From NCBI RefSeq assembly GCF_026151205.1, contig NC_087074.1:1552001-1612000 (forward strand): a stretch of 60,000 nt of DNA. Direction: 5' to 3'. Both the position numbers and the translations under genes were made by a program. The stretch comes from Bolinopsis microptera. Lineage: Eukaryota > Ctenophora > Tentaculata > Lobata > Bolinopsidae. Below are positions 21,559 to 32,689 of the stretch, in pieces (the stretch's first letter is position 1; the number at the start of each line of letters is the position of its first letter). The notes below the pieces were generated by a model. That model worked only from the letters and a program-made list of their open reading frames with translations, had not been told where the DNA came from and searched no databases.

Positions 21559-24199
21559 ATGTTATGTCAGGAAATGGAGGAGCTTGAAAAGAAGATAACT
21601 GACTCTGTTGAAAAACACAAGCAAGATCTGGAACAATACTGTTTATCTAACACTGGTTCTGTGGATATCTTACAATGGAAACTGTTCTCTAAACTATCTG
21701 ACAGCACCACGCCCCTTTCACAGCTACTGGAATGTAAAGAAACTCAGAAAATAATCAGAGACAGAGCCCTGTTAGAAGCGTTCATGACAAGTGGAGACGT
21801 AGAGAATGGAGACTGGATGAGAGCTCTTGATTTGTTAAAATCTATCCTCCGGTTAGATCCTCACGCTACCAAACACCCAGTTAAACTGAAGTTAGCTGTG
21901 GCTGTAGCACTTACCTTTGCAATGCCTGTTATATCGTATGCATTGAGGAAGGAAGGTAAGGAAATTGATCCAATTAGGCGGTATCTAAGCTTTGTAGGCT
22001 GGTGGGACATGAAGCCCAGTCCTCTTTTTGGAATGTTAGACAAGATGACATGCTGGCATCTTCGATATGTGGTGGGATCCTGGGCAGAGGATGACGAGTT
22101 AGAGTGGGCCAGGATAAACATACCTCTAGAGTTTCAATCTTCAGAAAAGATAGGAAAGGCCACACACACCATGATTAGATATAGGGCGATTAATGATGAA
22201 GGTGTTTCAATCCACGATGGTTCCGCTTTTTATAACCACCGTCCTGAAACCCTGATGCTTCTCCACCAAGAAGGGGGAGTTTGTGGGGTGGTCTCCAAAT
22301 TTGGGGCTGCAGCCTGTCAAGCTTTTGGGGTACCAGCAATGCCAATAGGGCAGCCTGGACACTGCGCCTTTACTTGGTTCACAGCTGAAGGGTGGGTCCT
22401 AGGTAATGACATCAGCGGATGGGATGAGTCAAGGTATCATGATGGGATCCAGGCATATTGGAGTAGGTCTGCCCCTTTTATAGGACTCATGGACGATGCT
22501 CAAACGAGTGAGAAATACGTGTTGTCAGAAAAGTTGCGTCTAGCTGTTAACTTTCTGGATCCTTCTATTCTCACGTGTTGTCCCCATATGCCCAGAGAAT
22601 TATAGCACTTGGCAAGATGTTCTTTACGTGGCAAAGGAAATCGGATTGGTCGGTAACTCTCACTCTTTCAAAAATGTTGCAGAGTGTAAACCGGTCACAG
22701 TTAGCTCAACTAGAAATAGGGCTCAAAATATAACTGAAAACTCGGCGAGTGAATGGTGGACGGGCGACCAAACAGCCTGGATAGAAATCGATCTAAAGAC
22801 AGCTTGCATAGTTAACCATATAAAAATACAGTGGTGGGGTAATTCTAAGGCAAATCATTTCAAAATATTTGCCATCATGGAAAATGGGGAAAAGGTGTTA
22901 GTGAAAACAGAAGAAGATCAAACACTTGATGATGATGAGATGAACAACAGCTGTAATCAGTGGATCAATATATCTGGTTGGTTGCTGGAGACTTGCAAAA
23001 TAAGATTGGAACTTTCTGATGGTAACAAAGACCCTTGGAACAAAGGAATGTTGTTTGGTTTACGGCAAATGCAAGTTTTTGCAATCAAAACCTCCGACAA
23101 AGAAAAAGCCTCTCCCATTTCACCAAGTTTACTCAATGCAGATAAGGCTCTCGAGGAGGAAGTGGAAATCCAAGTCAAGGAATCCACAGAAGTAAGAGTA
23201 ATATCTGAGGATAAACCTGTCCGTGTTAACTCTACTCAGGATAGGGGTAAAAATATAACCGAGCTTTCCGGCAGTGAATGGTGGACAGGGGACCAAACAG
23301 CCTGGATTGAAATTGATCTAGTTACAGCTTGCATAGTTGATCATGTAAAAATACAGTGGTGGGGTTATTCTAAGGCAAATCATTTCAAAATCTTTGCCAT
23401 CATGGAAAATGGGGAAAAGGTGTTAGTGAAAACAGAAGAAGATCAAACACTTGATGATGATGAGATGAACAACAGCTGTAATCAGTGGATCAATATATCT
23501 GGTTGGTTGCTGGAGACTTGCAAAATAAGATTGGAACTTTCTGACGGTAACAAAGACCCTTGGAGCATGGGAATGTTGTTTGGTGTGCGTCAAGTTGTCA
23601 TATTTGGCATTGAAAAGGAAATTGTCTGCAACATAGCCAAACCAAGGTGGCAACAACTGATAGAGCTTGTAAAAAAGGAGGAAAAAACGTTTCAGGAAGT
23701 GATTCCAGAATTTCTGAAAATATTTAACGGGCTTGGTTTGTTTGGTGGACGTACAGAAGAATCATTGTTTGCTGGTGTTAGCATTGAGAATGTTGAGAAT
23801 TATCTTCAAAAGTTTATTTATAAAACTAACGAAATGTCTGGACATTCGGAGGACACTATATCGGAAGAAAAATGTTCAGAATCGTGGCTGGAATTGGATT
23901 TGGGTAACATTTGTTTGATTAAGAGCGTAGAAATAGACTGGGATTTAAATATAGCAGCAGAAAAAGTAAGCTTAACTATCAAAACAGCTTTGGGAGACAA
24001 AAGGTTTAACAGATTAAAGTCGTTGAATCAGATTGGTAGGAGATTACGGTTAAATTTCTCTGCTGAGAAATCTGCAGTGAAGTCAGTTAAAGTTATGGGA
24101 GTGGAGTTTACAAACAAAATGATTCTTGAAGGGAAGATCAGAAGACTTCTCAAAAACCATCCGTTTGTAGTAACTAAACTGTTGAACCTTGAAAAATAA
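21559..24199 (+). pseudogene. transglutaminase-like/discoidin protein, copy 1 (frameshifted)
   Basis: Starts MLCQEMEELEK. The core holds GGVCGVVS with Cys242, GQPGHCAFTW with His268 and GNDIS with Asp284, a Cys-His-Asp triad of the transglutaminase-like fold. Two discoidin (F5/8 C)-like repeats follow (about 22675-23090 and 23205-23620, each with a WWTGD motif and an AWIEIDL strand), then a third, weaker one near 23880-24110. Relative to copies 3 and 5, a 17-bp deletion at about 22566 shifts the frame and ends the first ORF at 22605 just after the catalytic domain; the rest is open in another frame to 24199. It could still give a 348-aa catalytic-domain-only protein. Confidence 0.8.
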
Positions 24200-24323
24200 T
24201 TGAACCTTCATTGCCTTCCCCTTTTTTAGTAATTATACAGAAATTAACACCGTTATCTTGATTTGAAAGCAATAATCAACATATTTGTATCCAGATGCTC
24301 TTGTAACTTTAGAAGCCGTCTTT
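24200..24323. repeat. array spacer, interrupted
   Basis: The start of the 3' spacer of TGase-discoidin copy 1. It matches 39222-39340 and then breaks off after AGAAGCC, where a large inverted-repeat element is inserted. The spacer resumes at 28284. Confidence 0.7.
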
Positions 24324-24500
24324 GGCACTATCCGTCGCGGAGTCGAGTCCGCGGCGGAGCCGCCGGACTCCGAGCGGACTCCGAGCGGACTCCGGCGGAG
24401 CCGCCGGACTCCGAGCGGACTCCGGCGGTGCTCCGCCAAAATGTATTTACAGTGGACTCGAGTACATTTTGGCGGACTCCGAGCGGACTCCGAGCGGACT
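24324..24500 (+). repeat. left long terminal inverted repeat
   Basis: GC-rich repeat of GGACTCCGAGC and CGGCGGAGCC words with an internal hairpin (24436-24477). The three overlapping open frames across it are products of the repeat, not genes. Confidence 0.75.
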
Positions 24501-24507
24501 CAATACA

Positions 24508-24738
24508 AGGAGGAATATCATGTCAAAAAGAAAGTAGAGAAATGGGTAAAGGATATAGAGAAACTTTTTACTTTTGCCATGCTGCCGATGAGCCACAGGC
24601 AGCGTTAGCTGCATATACTAAAGGAGTAAATTGCAGATGGCAATACCTTCAAAGAACTGTTTCCAACATAGCAGAACTATTCAGACCACTAGAGAGTTTT
24701 TTAAGACACAAACTGATACCAGCACTCGTGGGCAGATA
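24508..24738 (+). pseudogene. retroelement pol fragment (region after RT)
   Basis: The frame reads YKEEYHVKKKVEKWVKDIEK, and after a +1-type shift near 24580 it continues with a DEPQAALAAYTKGVNCRWQY segment, a RTVSNIAELFRPLE segment and a stop. From memory, this pattern (VxxWVxxL, PQAAxxAxTxG, RTxxNI) occurs just downstream of reverse transcriptase domains in many marine-invertebrate retroelements. The RT itself is absent. This is a captured, frameshifted piece inside the inverted-repeat element. Confidence 0.5.
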
Positions 24739-24867
24739 AGTATAATGAATAAATTATGTAGAAATTAATAAATGTGACTGTGAGTGTGACATTGTGACAT
24801 ATACATTTGCATTTGCAATTTGGGTACGTGGGCCGGCTCGATCCACGTGCGCGGCGCCCCCGCGCCC
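24739..24867. other. interior of the inverted-repeat element
   Basis: Non-coding stretch leading to the 8-bp target duplication of the nested hAT-type element. Confidence 0.4.
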
Positions 24868-24875
24868 ATTATGCT

Positions 24876-26442
24876 CAGGGTTGCCGGGGGACCTTAAAAA
24901 CCTTAAAAAACCTTAAAAACCTAAAAAACGGCAATTTTGGGCAAAAAACCTTAAAAAAGACGTGAAAAACGGGCAAATTTTCGGGTTTTTAAGGTTTTTT
25001 AAGGTTCCATACCTAAATTATACCTAGCTTGATGTTAGATCTAAATGGATTTTCCGGATTAGTAAAAATTTTTGAAATTATACCTAGCTTGATGTAGATC
25101 TGATTGGATTTTCTGAATTTATACCTAGCTCGGTGTAGATCTGATTGGATATTCTGAAATTATACCTAGCTCTGTGTAGACCTGATAAGATTTTCTGAAA
25201 TTATAACTAGCTCGGTGTAGATCTGATTGGATGTTCTGAAATTATACCTAGCTCGGTGTAGATCTAATTGGGTTTTTCTGAAATTATACCTAGCTTGTTG
25301 TAGATCTAATTGGGTTTTTCTGAAATTATACCTAGCTCGGTGTAGATCTAATTGGGTTTTTCTGAAATTATACCTAGCTTGTTGTAGATCTAAATGGATT
25401 TTCCGGATAAGTAAAATTTTCTGAAATTATACCTAGCTTGATGTAGATCTAATTGGGTTTTTCTGAAATTATACCTAGCTTGTTGTAGATCTAATTGGGT
25501 TTTTCTGAAATTATACCTAGCTTGTTGTAGATCTAATTGGGTTTTTCTGAAATTATACCTAGCTTGTTGTAGATCTAATTGGGGTTTTCTGAAATTATAC
25601 CTAGCTTGTTGTAGATCTAATTGGGTTTTTCTGAAATTATGCCTAGCTCGGTGTAGATCTAATTGGGTTTCTGAAATTATACCTAGCTTGTTGTAGATCT
25701 AATTAGGGTTTTCTGAAATTATACCTAGCTCGGTGTAGATCTAATTGGGTTTTTCTGAAATTATACCTAGCTTGTTGTAGATCTAATTGGGTTTTTCTGA
25801 AAGTATACCTAGCTTGTTGTAGATCTAATTGGGGTTTTCTTAAATTATACCTAGCTTGTTGTAGATCTAATTGGGTTTTCCTGAAATTATACCTAGCTCG
25901 GTGTAGATCTAATTGGGTTTCTGAAAATATACTTAGCTCGGTGTAGATCTAATTAGGTTTTTCTGAAATTATACCTAGCTCGGTGTAGATCTAATCGGGT
26001 TTTTCTGAAATTATACCTAGCTTGTTGTAGATCTAATTGGGGTTTTCTGAAATTATACCTAGCTTGTTGTAGATCTAATTGGGTTTTTCTGAAATTATAC
26101 CTAGCTTGTTGTAGATCTAATTGGGTTTTTCTGAAATTATACCTAGCTTGTTGTAGATCTAATTGGGTTTTTCTGAAATTATACCTAGCTTGTTGTAGAT
26201 TTAATTGGGGTTTTCTGAAATTATACCTTCCCCCTTTAGATATGATTGCAATTTCTGTATCGGAAAACCTTGAAAAACCTTAAATTTGCACCTTTATTGC
26301 ATTACGTTTGTCGAAACTTTCGCACTGTGGACCTTAAAAAACCTTGAATTTAACTGTTTTGGACCTTAAAAATGGGTCAAAAGGGGCCTTAAAAGACGTG
26401 AAAAAACCTTAAAAATGACTCTCAAAAATGCCGGCAACCCTG
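24876..26442. mobile_element. hAT-type nonautonomous element carrying a satellite
   Basis: Terminal inverted repeats CAGGGTTGCCGG (24876-24887) and the complement (26431-26442) are flanked by an exact 8-bp target duplication ATTATGCT (24868-24875 and 26443-26450). Subterminal zones on both sides are packed with CCTTAAAAA words in mirrored orientation. The centre is a 42-bp tandem array. There is no transposase. It is nested in the larger inverted-repeat element. Confidence 0.9.
25012..26227. repeat. 42-bp minisatellite, about 28 units
   Basis: Units of roughly 42-43 bp share TTATACCTAGCTTG, GTAGATCTAATTGGG and TTTTTCTGAAA. Two main unit variants (CTTGTTG and CTCGGTG) are interspersed, and most units keep the AGATCT word. 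A 39-bp variant with GGGTTTCTG occurs several times. Units at the left edge are the most divergent. The array lies wholly inside the hAT-type element. Confidence 0.95.
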
Positions 26443-26450
26443 ATTATGCT

Positions 26451-27839
26451 TACATCTCCAATTTCAATTGCAGTGTGGTGCTTGCGTGGCGCGGCGGGTC
26501 GGGTACTCATGTACTTGATTATTGAGAGTACCCCATCTTATGAACGATAGATGAACTAACAATATATTTTGAAGTTTTTTTTTGAAGTATATTATATGTA
26601 TTCATTATTCTGTGGCAAATAAAATTCTCTTTTTCTTAAATTCTCTTTTTCTTAATTCTTGTTCATTGAAATATTACCGCCAGCGAGGAGCCGCAGCTGC
26701 GACTGCAAGCCGTGTTACCCACTTCCCTGTACTGTATTGTGATCAGCATGAGTTTAATCAAAGTAATGTGTATCACTCGCTTCACTCGATCCGAAATTAA
26801 AGTATATAATCCTACAACGCTAAGCTAGTAATAGAGTTTTATGAAAGCACTCTGGCCAAGTCAGTGGATTCTTTTTACCTAATTTTACCTCATCCCATTA
26901 AGGAACGCGCGCTGGGTAAGAAGAAACCTAGCCAGAGTGGAAGTCGGCGCCCTCATTAAATTTTTGGAGAAAATCGCTCGCCAAAATTTGTTGGACCAGG
27001 ACGATGTCCTAGCCTGGCAGCTCATTGCGCGGCGCGTCGCAACGAGCTTCGTTGTCCGTCGACGTGCGACGAGCAACGAGAAAAATTGTGTGGCGCGTCG
27101 AGTGGCACATCTTAACGGGGGATACGCGTATAAATTTCGATCGCTGACGTACAGCGAGCAGCACAGCTGCGAATGGCGTCAGCTAGTAAGATTTCATCCT
27201 ACAAGGCACATTGCGTTTACCTAGCTAACCAGGTCATTTCCGCCTCCGGCGGTCGCGCGCTACTGCAAGCGAGAGGGCTATAGTTAGAGCAACACATCGC
27301 GCCACAAGCCAAATTGCAAATATTTATCAACATCTTGACTAGCTACGCGGTCCTTTTCCGCATGCGCTCGCGCTGTGCTCAAAAATTGACGTCGTCAATC
27401 AATCAACATTAAGATTTTAGTTTTACATTTGACCTTTATGTCAAAAATCTTTGAATTTTCAATCGGTGGTCGATGTTACCTGAGGACCTCAGGCTTCGTC
27501 CTTACTTCGTCACAGGACGATCGGAGCTCGAAAAGCGTAGAGAGTGCTGGCTGGCGTCGTCCTGTGATGGTCGACGTATTTTTGCTTGCTAAAAACGCTT
27601 CCCCATATGAGATAATATGACAAAAATTGTTTTGGTCACGTGACCAGTCAATGACATTAATATTTCGCTGCGGACGGTTTGGTGGAGGGTTAGGGTCAAC
27701 GTTTATGCATTATAGGGTCAAAGTTAGGACTAGAGTTGTACACTATTGACATTGTGAGGGTAATGGTTAAGGTTTATCACTAGCGACCTTTTCATCTGAC
27801 CACAATATTGCAAAATGCTATGTTGTATGTCACGTGACA
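26451..27839. other. interior of the inverted-repeat element, no gene recognised
   Basis: Mixed composition: AT-rich to about 26880, then CG-rich with many CGCG and GTCGAC words to about 27560. Short open frames (for example 26937-27224) match nothing I know. A hairpin is listed separately. Confidence 0.4.
27510..27567. other. inverted repeat / hairpin
   Basis: TCACAGGACGA (27510-27520) pairs exactly with TCGTCCTGTGA (27557-27567) across 36 nt. Just upstream, TTACCTGAGGACC (27476-27488) also opens the small insertion at 42185-42266, so a dispersed repeat may start here. Confidence 0.5.
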
Positions 27840-28109
27840 AATTTAGCCGAGGGTCGGAAGACGGAGGTCGGAAGTCAGTGGACTCTGTTGGAATCCGGCG
27901 GACTCCGAGCGGAGTCCGCCGAGCTGGCGGACTCCGCCAAGCTCCGCCGGACTCCGCCGGATTCAAGTCTGGCGGAGAGGTCCGGCGGAGTCCGCCAAGC
28001 ACTCCGCCGGAGTCCGCGGCGGACCGGAGTCCGCCTAGTGGCTTAGTCCGCGGCGGACACTCCACCGAGCCGCCGCGGAGCCGCTCGGAGTCCGCGGCGG
28101 ACTTTAAAG

Positions 28110-28283
28110 TCCGCTCGGAGTCCGCTCGGCTCCGCTCGGAGTCCGCCAAAATGTACTCGAGTCCACTGTAAATACATTTTGGCGGAGCACCGCCGGAGTC
28201 CGCTCGGAGTCCGGCGGCTCCGCCGGAGTCCGCTCGGAGTCCGGCGGCTCCGCCGCGGACTCGACTCCGCGACGGATAGTGCC
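28110..28283 (-). repeat. right long terminal inverted repeat
   Basis: Inverted copy of 24324-24500, with one or two fewer short motif units. Reads outward to GACGGATAGTGCC at 28283. Confidence 0.75.
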
Positions 28284-29192
28284 CCATATTCTGTGCGGTC
28301 TTGTTATAATACATGTTGCTATGGGATGTATAAGGTATAATGTATTATACAATACACCGGAGACACATAGAAAACGTACTGTGTACATCACTAGTAGCTT
28401 ATAACGTCTACATTCCCGAGATTGATTTGTTGGCTGTTTCAGTTTGTACTTCGGTATTTGTACTTGTAAAATGTTTACTTTGAGTAATTTGTACAGTACA
28501 AGTTGTACGCTTACACTTTTCAGTGATTGTATTTGTAAAATGTATCGGACAAAAATGACTGAGTTATGAGCTAAAAACCATATGCCCATATTTGGGCATA
28601 CGCACCAAATTTGATCGATTTGGCCCATAAATTGGTCAAATATCAATATTTTTGAATGAAACTAACTTTATATAAAAGGTAAGCCTAAACTACACATTCT
28701 CTATGATTATCAGCTCAATATCTACCTAACTGTGGATTCTGTGTTCAAATAATCGCAAAAAATTTGACTCATAACTCAATCATTTTTTGTCCAATCTTGA
28801 TGAAAATTCATATACGAGTTCAGGAGACTACTAGCTACAAGTAGAGAATTTAAAATCTGGGTTTTGAGTATGTTAAGATGATTTGGCATAATCAGGCATA
28901 ATTTGGACCAAATATTATATGGGCGTGGCTGTCCCGCGAGCACCCGGAATCCGGAACACCCACAAAAGTTCGGTTACAGGCCCTAGTTTGTTGGTCAATT
29001 GCTATCTCGAAATCAAATTTCACAATAAAATCAGGGTGAACCCCCCCCCCCCCCCCCTTAATTGTTTAATCTGGTGAAAATGCAGATATTACTGTATGAT
29101 GAGTTTTTTGAAAAACATCCCACTGTTCATGTCATTACCATCTATGAGAGTTACAGAGCACTTTCTAGCTAGAATATTCTGATAACCCCAGC
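28284..29192. repeat. array spacer before BTB copy 2
   Basis: Resumes the module spacer (CATATTCTGTGCGGTC and on), with the TATGCCC/GGGCATA hairpin near 28579 and a poly-C run near 29041. A stretch at about 28757-28980 is absent from the sister spacers. The open frame on the minus strand across 28104-28646 joins inverted-repeat and spacer sequence and is not a gene. Confidence 0.7.
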
Positions 29193-30847
29193 TTACACAG
29201 TGTACACGACAGGTCTTATCTTTGCGGTTGAACCATAAAAGCGTGACCACGTCGAGAGATCACCCCTACTCTCATACCGGGTTGTTTCCCCATATTTCCA
29301 GAAACAAAGTGATCCCCAATACCAATATTTGTCAGTTATATCTCGACAAGGTCTACCATACCACGTTATCGGCCGGGTGTAGTAGGTTTTGCCGTCTAAG
29401 GTAATATCAAGAGTAAAGTGAATATTATCAGCTAGCATGTGGGATTCTCTGTGAAAATGTATATCATCAGGGTAGAGGTTAGGATCTGTAACTAGTCGTA
29501 TGTTAAAGGAATCATCGTTTTTCCCTGTTGCAGCTGTTACTCGCAGTATAAACCCACAATCCCCTTCCTTGCTGCAGTTTGTTATAGAGGCCTGTTTGAA
29601 TGTAAACTTGATGTCATGATCTCGTGCAAATAGTTCTTCTGGAGAGTATTCAGATTTCGATGTCATGCGATTGAAACAGTTTCCAGATACCATGCTGGCT
29701 TTATTTTGTATTTTATCAACCAGGCCACCGAGGTATACTCCATTTTTTTGCCTCATGTATACGAGTTCTAGAGGTTTCCATCCTCTGCACTGCATTGTAT
29801 GAGCGAATCTTTCAATAAATTCGTCGCTTATGGATACGAAAGGTGTATTTACATTAATTCTTTTATCACAAAGCCAAATATGAACAGCATCAAAGAAAAT
29901 ATAACTGTTTCTCACCATTGGAGACTCTATCAAAAAGTTTGTAAGTTCGTCAAGACTGTTTATGTTATTGAGCTGCTGAAAATCAAGAAAAAAGTTTGGC
30001 AAAGCTGCGTATGACATGGAATCTTTTATTTCCTTCTGGGCTTTATTATATTGTTGCAGAGCCCTCACGACGAGCCCGAAGTCCTCAGTTGTCGGGGTTT
30101 CCAGTTCTGCGAGCTTCTCGAACAGTCGTTGATAGACAGTCTCGTAAGTAGAAGAACAATCTTTATAGGTCAACCTCTGGAGTATGTATCTGCTGGTCTG
30201 ACCAAGAGTATTTTCAGTCTTTTCCAAGTTGCTGATAAGAGCTTCCACAAGAACATGCTCCTGATTAGCAGTAAGTTCCATTATCACATCAAGATACTTT
30301 GTAGAACAGGATGAGAAATCGCTGAGGTATTTGGTTACAAAAAGCAGTGTGCAAGGTGCAGAAGATGTGAATTTCTTGATTACGACATCTATAAAAGTTC
30401 TCTTTTTCAATTTGTCCAGAGTATTTAGGCCTCATCAAATAAGAATAACTGCTCGTCAAAATTATCCTCTCTTACGGACTCCGTCAATTCCTGAAAGTAT
30501 TCAAAACACTTTTCTATCAACCAGTTAACCTCAAAAACGTGGACTATTTTGTTGAGATCTCTGAAGTTGAATTTGGAGATATCTTTCAAAGTACCAATAT
30601 ATGAGGCTTCTAGGAAACATTGTACTGCGCCTTTAGTGAATTCTTTAACTTCTATTTCAGTTTGATAATGTTCTACTGTTATTTTCTTTATAACAGGGCT
30701 ATTGAAGGACATTATTGCTGAGTTTGCAAGAAGTGCTTCATCTTTCAAAAGAAACTTCAGGTTGCCATGGGAGGGGGAGCCGAGATATTCCAACCCAAAG
30801 TTCATTGGTACTTGAATGCACGGAACTAGCGAAGCCATCCTGTTCAT
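29193..30847 (-). pseudogene. BTB/POZ protein, array copy 2 (broken)
   Basis: Same architecture as copy 1 from MNRMASL at 30847 to PVVYTV at 29193. After the BTB domain, at the FLFDEA motif, a stop plus a 1-bp deletion near 30424-30428 cut the frame; the remaining 405 residues are open in another frame. The first piece alone would be a 140-residue BTB-only protein. As in copy 4, the codons upstream of the ATG are closed by TAA, unlike copies 1, 3, 5 and 6. No TGase-discoidin partner follows on the other side. Confidence 0.8.
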
Positions 30848-31810
30848 TCGTTTTTACTGGAAAGTATTCAAATTTCAGATAACACTATTTACTCGATTCA
30901 GTCTCAGAGCAACAAACAGTCTTAAATCAAAATATGCCCAGTTTCAAAACCTTACAATAAAATAGCTGACTTGTGGTTAGGAAAACGTTATCTGCATCAC
31001 ATCTTAAGTGCAGGCGATTATTAAAATCCTCACAAAATCTTATACGGGTGAAAAATGGTGCGAAAACAACATAAAACAAGGAAACCATCACTAGATTTCA
31101 AACATAATATTTCGGTACACTATCATCACGCAAATTAAATCTGTGCTGTGGGCTCCTTATCAGGTTTATGAGGTTAGGTCACAATATTACGTTTCAAATA
31201 ACAAGTCGCACAAGCACCATGAATCAATTTATGACCGAGTCACACTGAAAACAACCTCAGACTACAATTTTACTTTCACTCGTCTTCATTTCAATGTAAC
31301 AATTAATGAAACCTTAAAACCAGCCAGCAACCAATCACATTTTCGTTGTGTTAAATTTCATGACAGGGGCTCAACACTAGTACAACAATGCGAAAAATTT
31401 AAAAAATATTTATCTCACATAACAGCTTGACTCTAATATCAAATTCCGGGACACCTCCCAGGTCCTATTTATAGTGATTTAGATAAGATCTTAAGAGCGT
31501 GTTTTTAACTCAGATAACTGGGTATATTGCTTAAAACACTGCTTACCATGGTAGTTACTGGGTGGGTCCCTTAGATTGGCTTATATTTTATTGGCTTATA
31601 TTGGCGTTGGTATTTAGTCTTTCTCCAATACATACTTACATAGGGCTGCACTTCTTGCTGTATTCAGCTTTCTCTAATTTTGTTGTCTTCACGAAATTTG
31701 TTTTTTTTAATGAAAGTGTTTTATCTTATATTAACAAAATATTACAGTCTGATAAGATACAAATATTAGACTTAATATGTCTCATAATACACGATAAATT
31801 AATCTTTTAA
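30848..31810. promoter_or_regulatory. orphan promoter region of BTB copy 2
   Basis: Homologous to the divergent promoter regions of complete pairs, with CCAATCA at 31331 and CTATTTATAG at 31465-31474, but it ends near 31810 in unrelated DNA with no TGase-discoidin start. Confidence 0.6.
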
Positions 31811-32305
31811 AGGGATCATGAAGTGTCCCCGACTTAATCGTCAAAACATTTCACATATACTATCACATAGAAACACTAATATAACAATAGGGCTCGGAAT
31901 TCCCAGATTCGTAACTTAATTATGTCGCGTGAAATCGATACAGGAAGATCGCCCGAATTTGTTGGATTGTGGCTAACTGTCAGACACTGCAATAGAAACA
32001 GTGTTAAAACGCACATTTTTATTCATGTGCTGTGGCGCCAATTTAATTGATAAAATCTTCAAATTAACGACACTTGATAGATTTGACTTTTATCTTTCGA
32101 AAATTGTGGTTGAATAATGTGCATAATATACACAAGCATCGAATAATTGTCTTATAAGTTTACGTACTGCTGTGTTATGTTGTAGGAAGAATAACATTCA
32201 ATTACCAAACACTAAATAACAATACACGTTAGTAAGAACCTATTACTTAAACTAACCTTAAATTATAAATAGTTTTTTCTGGATACAAACATTTACTTGT
32301 TAACT
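31811..32305. other. unique sequence between modules
   Basis: Not shared with other modules. No gene recognised. It lies immediately downstream of the small minus-strand ORF at 32306-32689. Confidence 0.4.
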
Positions 32306-32689
32306 TCATGGCAAAATATGTCCATCATCAGTTCCGATACTGATAAAACCCGTATATCTTGATCCATCTGTGTTTGGAAACTTTTCTCGGATCGCCGACA
32401 CAACACATGATGGAAGTACGTATCGAACCTTTCTATCCAAATCTTGGGAGCTTATCAAATTCACAAATGATTTGTAGGCTAAATATCTCCACTTTTTTGG
32501 TGTCAAATGTGCTTTTAGATAGTCTCCCCGTTTTACAGCATCATTGATGGTGAAACTAAACAGGTATCTTGAATATCTAAGCCCTTGTTCAGATAAGACC
32601 ATATGAAAAACCAGAAAGCTTCTCCTACTACTGGTGTCTCTTCCCTCACGGTTGTTACAACCTCCGACTGCACAATGTCTTACCATCAA
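32306..32689 (-). CDS. small THAP-like / P2X-tail-like ORF
   Basis: A 127-residue ORF. It opens MVRHCAVGGCNNREG, the C-x4-C start typical of THAP zinc fingers, but the rest of the C2CH finger (the CxxH part) is not seen after FLVFHM. The C-terminal half has a WRYLAYKSFVNLI stretch, then a VRYVLPSCVVSAIREKFP stretch and YTGF, which recalls the C-terminal module of P2X7-like proteins and related invertebrate ORFs. It may be a spliced exon, a transposon-derived fusion or a decayed gene. It lies in the unique DNA that replaces a TGase-discoidin gene between BTB2 and BTB3. Confidence 0.4.
   Translation of the reverse strand: MMVRHCAVGGCNNREGRDTSSRRSFLVFHMVLSEQGLRYSRYLFSFTINDAVKRGDYLKAHLTPKKWRYLAYKSFVNLISSQDLDRKVRYVLPSCVVSAIREKFPNTDGSRYTGFISIGTDDGHILP

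Larger units (their letters stand above)
24324..28283. mobile_element. ~4-kb element with long GC-rich inverted repeats
   Basis: Ends start GGCACTATCCGTCGCGG on one strand (24324) and the exact complement ends at 28283. The ~180-bp inverted repeats (24324-24500 and 28110-28283) are nearly identical apart from copy number of a GGACTCCGAGC motif, and each holds an internal hairpin with arms CCGCCAAAATGTA. The right repeat continues inward as a CGGAGTCCG-rich array to about 27840. Spacer sequence shared with other modules lies on both sides, so this is an insertion. The target duplication is unclear (6 extra bases on the left). Tandem motifs inside long inverted repeats recall Foldback-type elements. 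No transposase is seen inside. Confidence 0.7.

Noticed and set aside
24263-24739. 158-codon ORF across the GC-rich inverted repeat into the pol fragment
   Set aside because: A chance fusion of spacer, repeat and retroelement sequence; only the last part resembles a protein.
25012-26227. Regular repeats that might suggest a CRISPR array
   Set aside because: Units are contiguous with no unique spacers, the DNA is eukaryotic, and the array lies inside a transposon. It is a minisatellite.
27730-28646. Minus-strand ORFs of 180-194 codons rich in Ser, Gly and Arg
   Set aside because: Products of the GGAGTCCG repeat of the inverted-repeat element and the array spacer.
29799-30528. Plus-strand ORFs of 60-90 codons recurring opposite every BTB gene
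   Set aside because: They are antisense shadows kept open because the BTB coding sequence is conserved; no independent start or domain.
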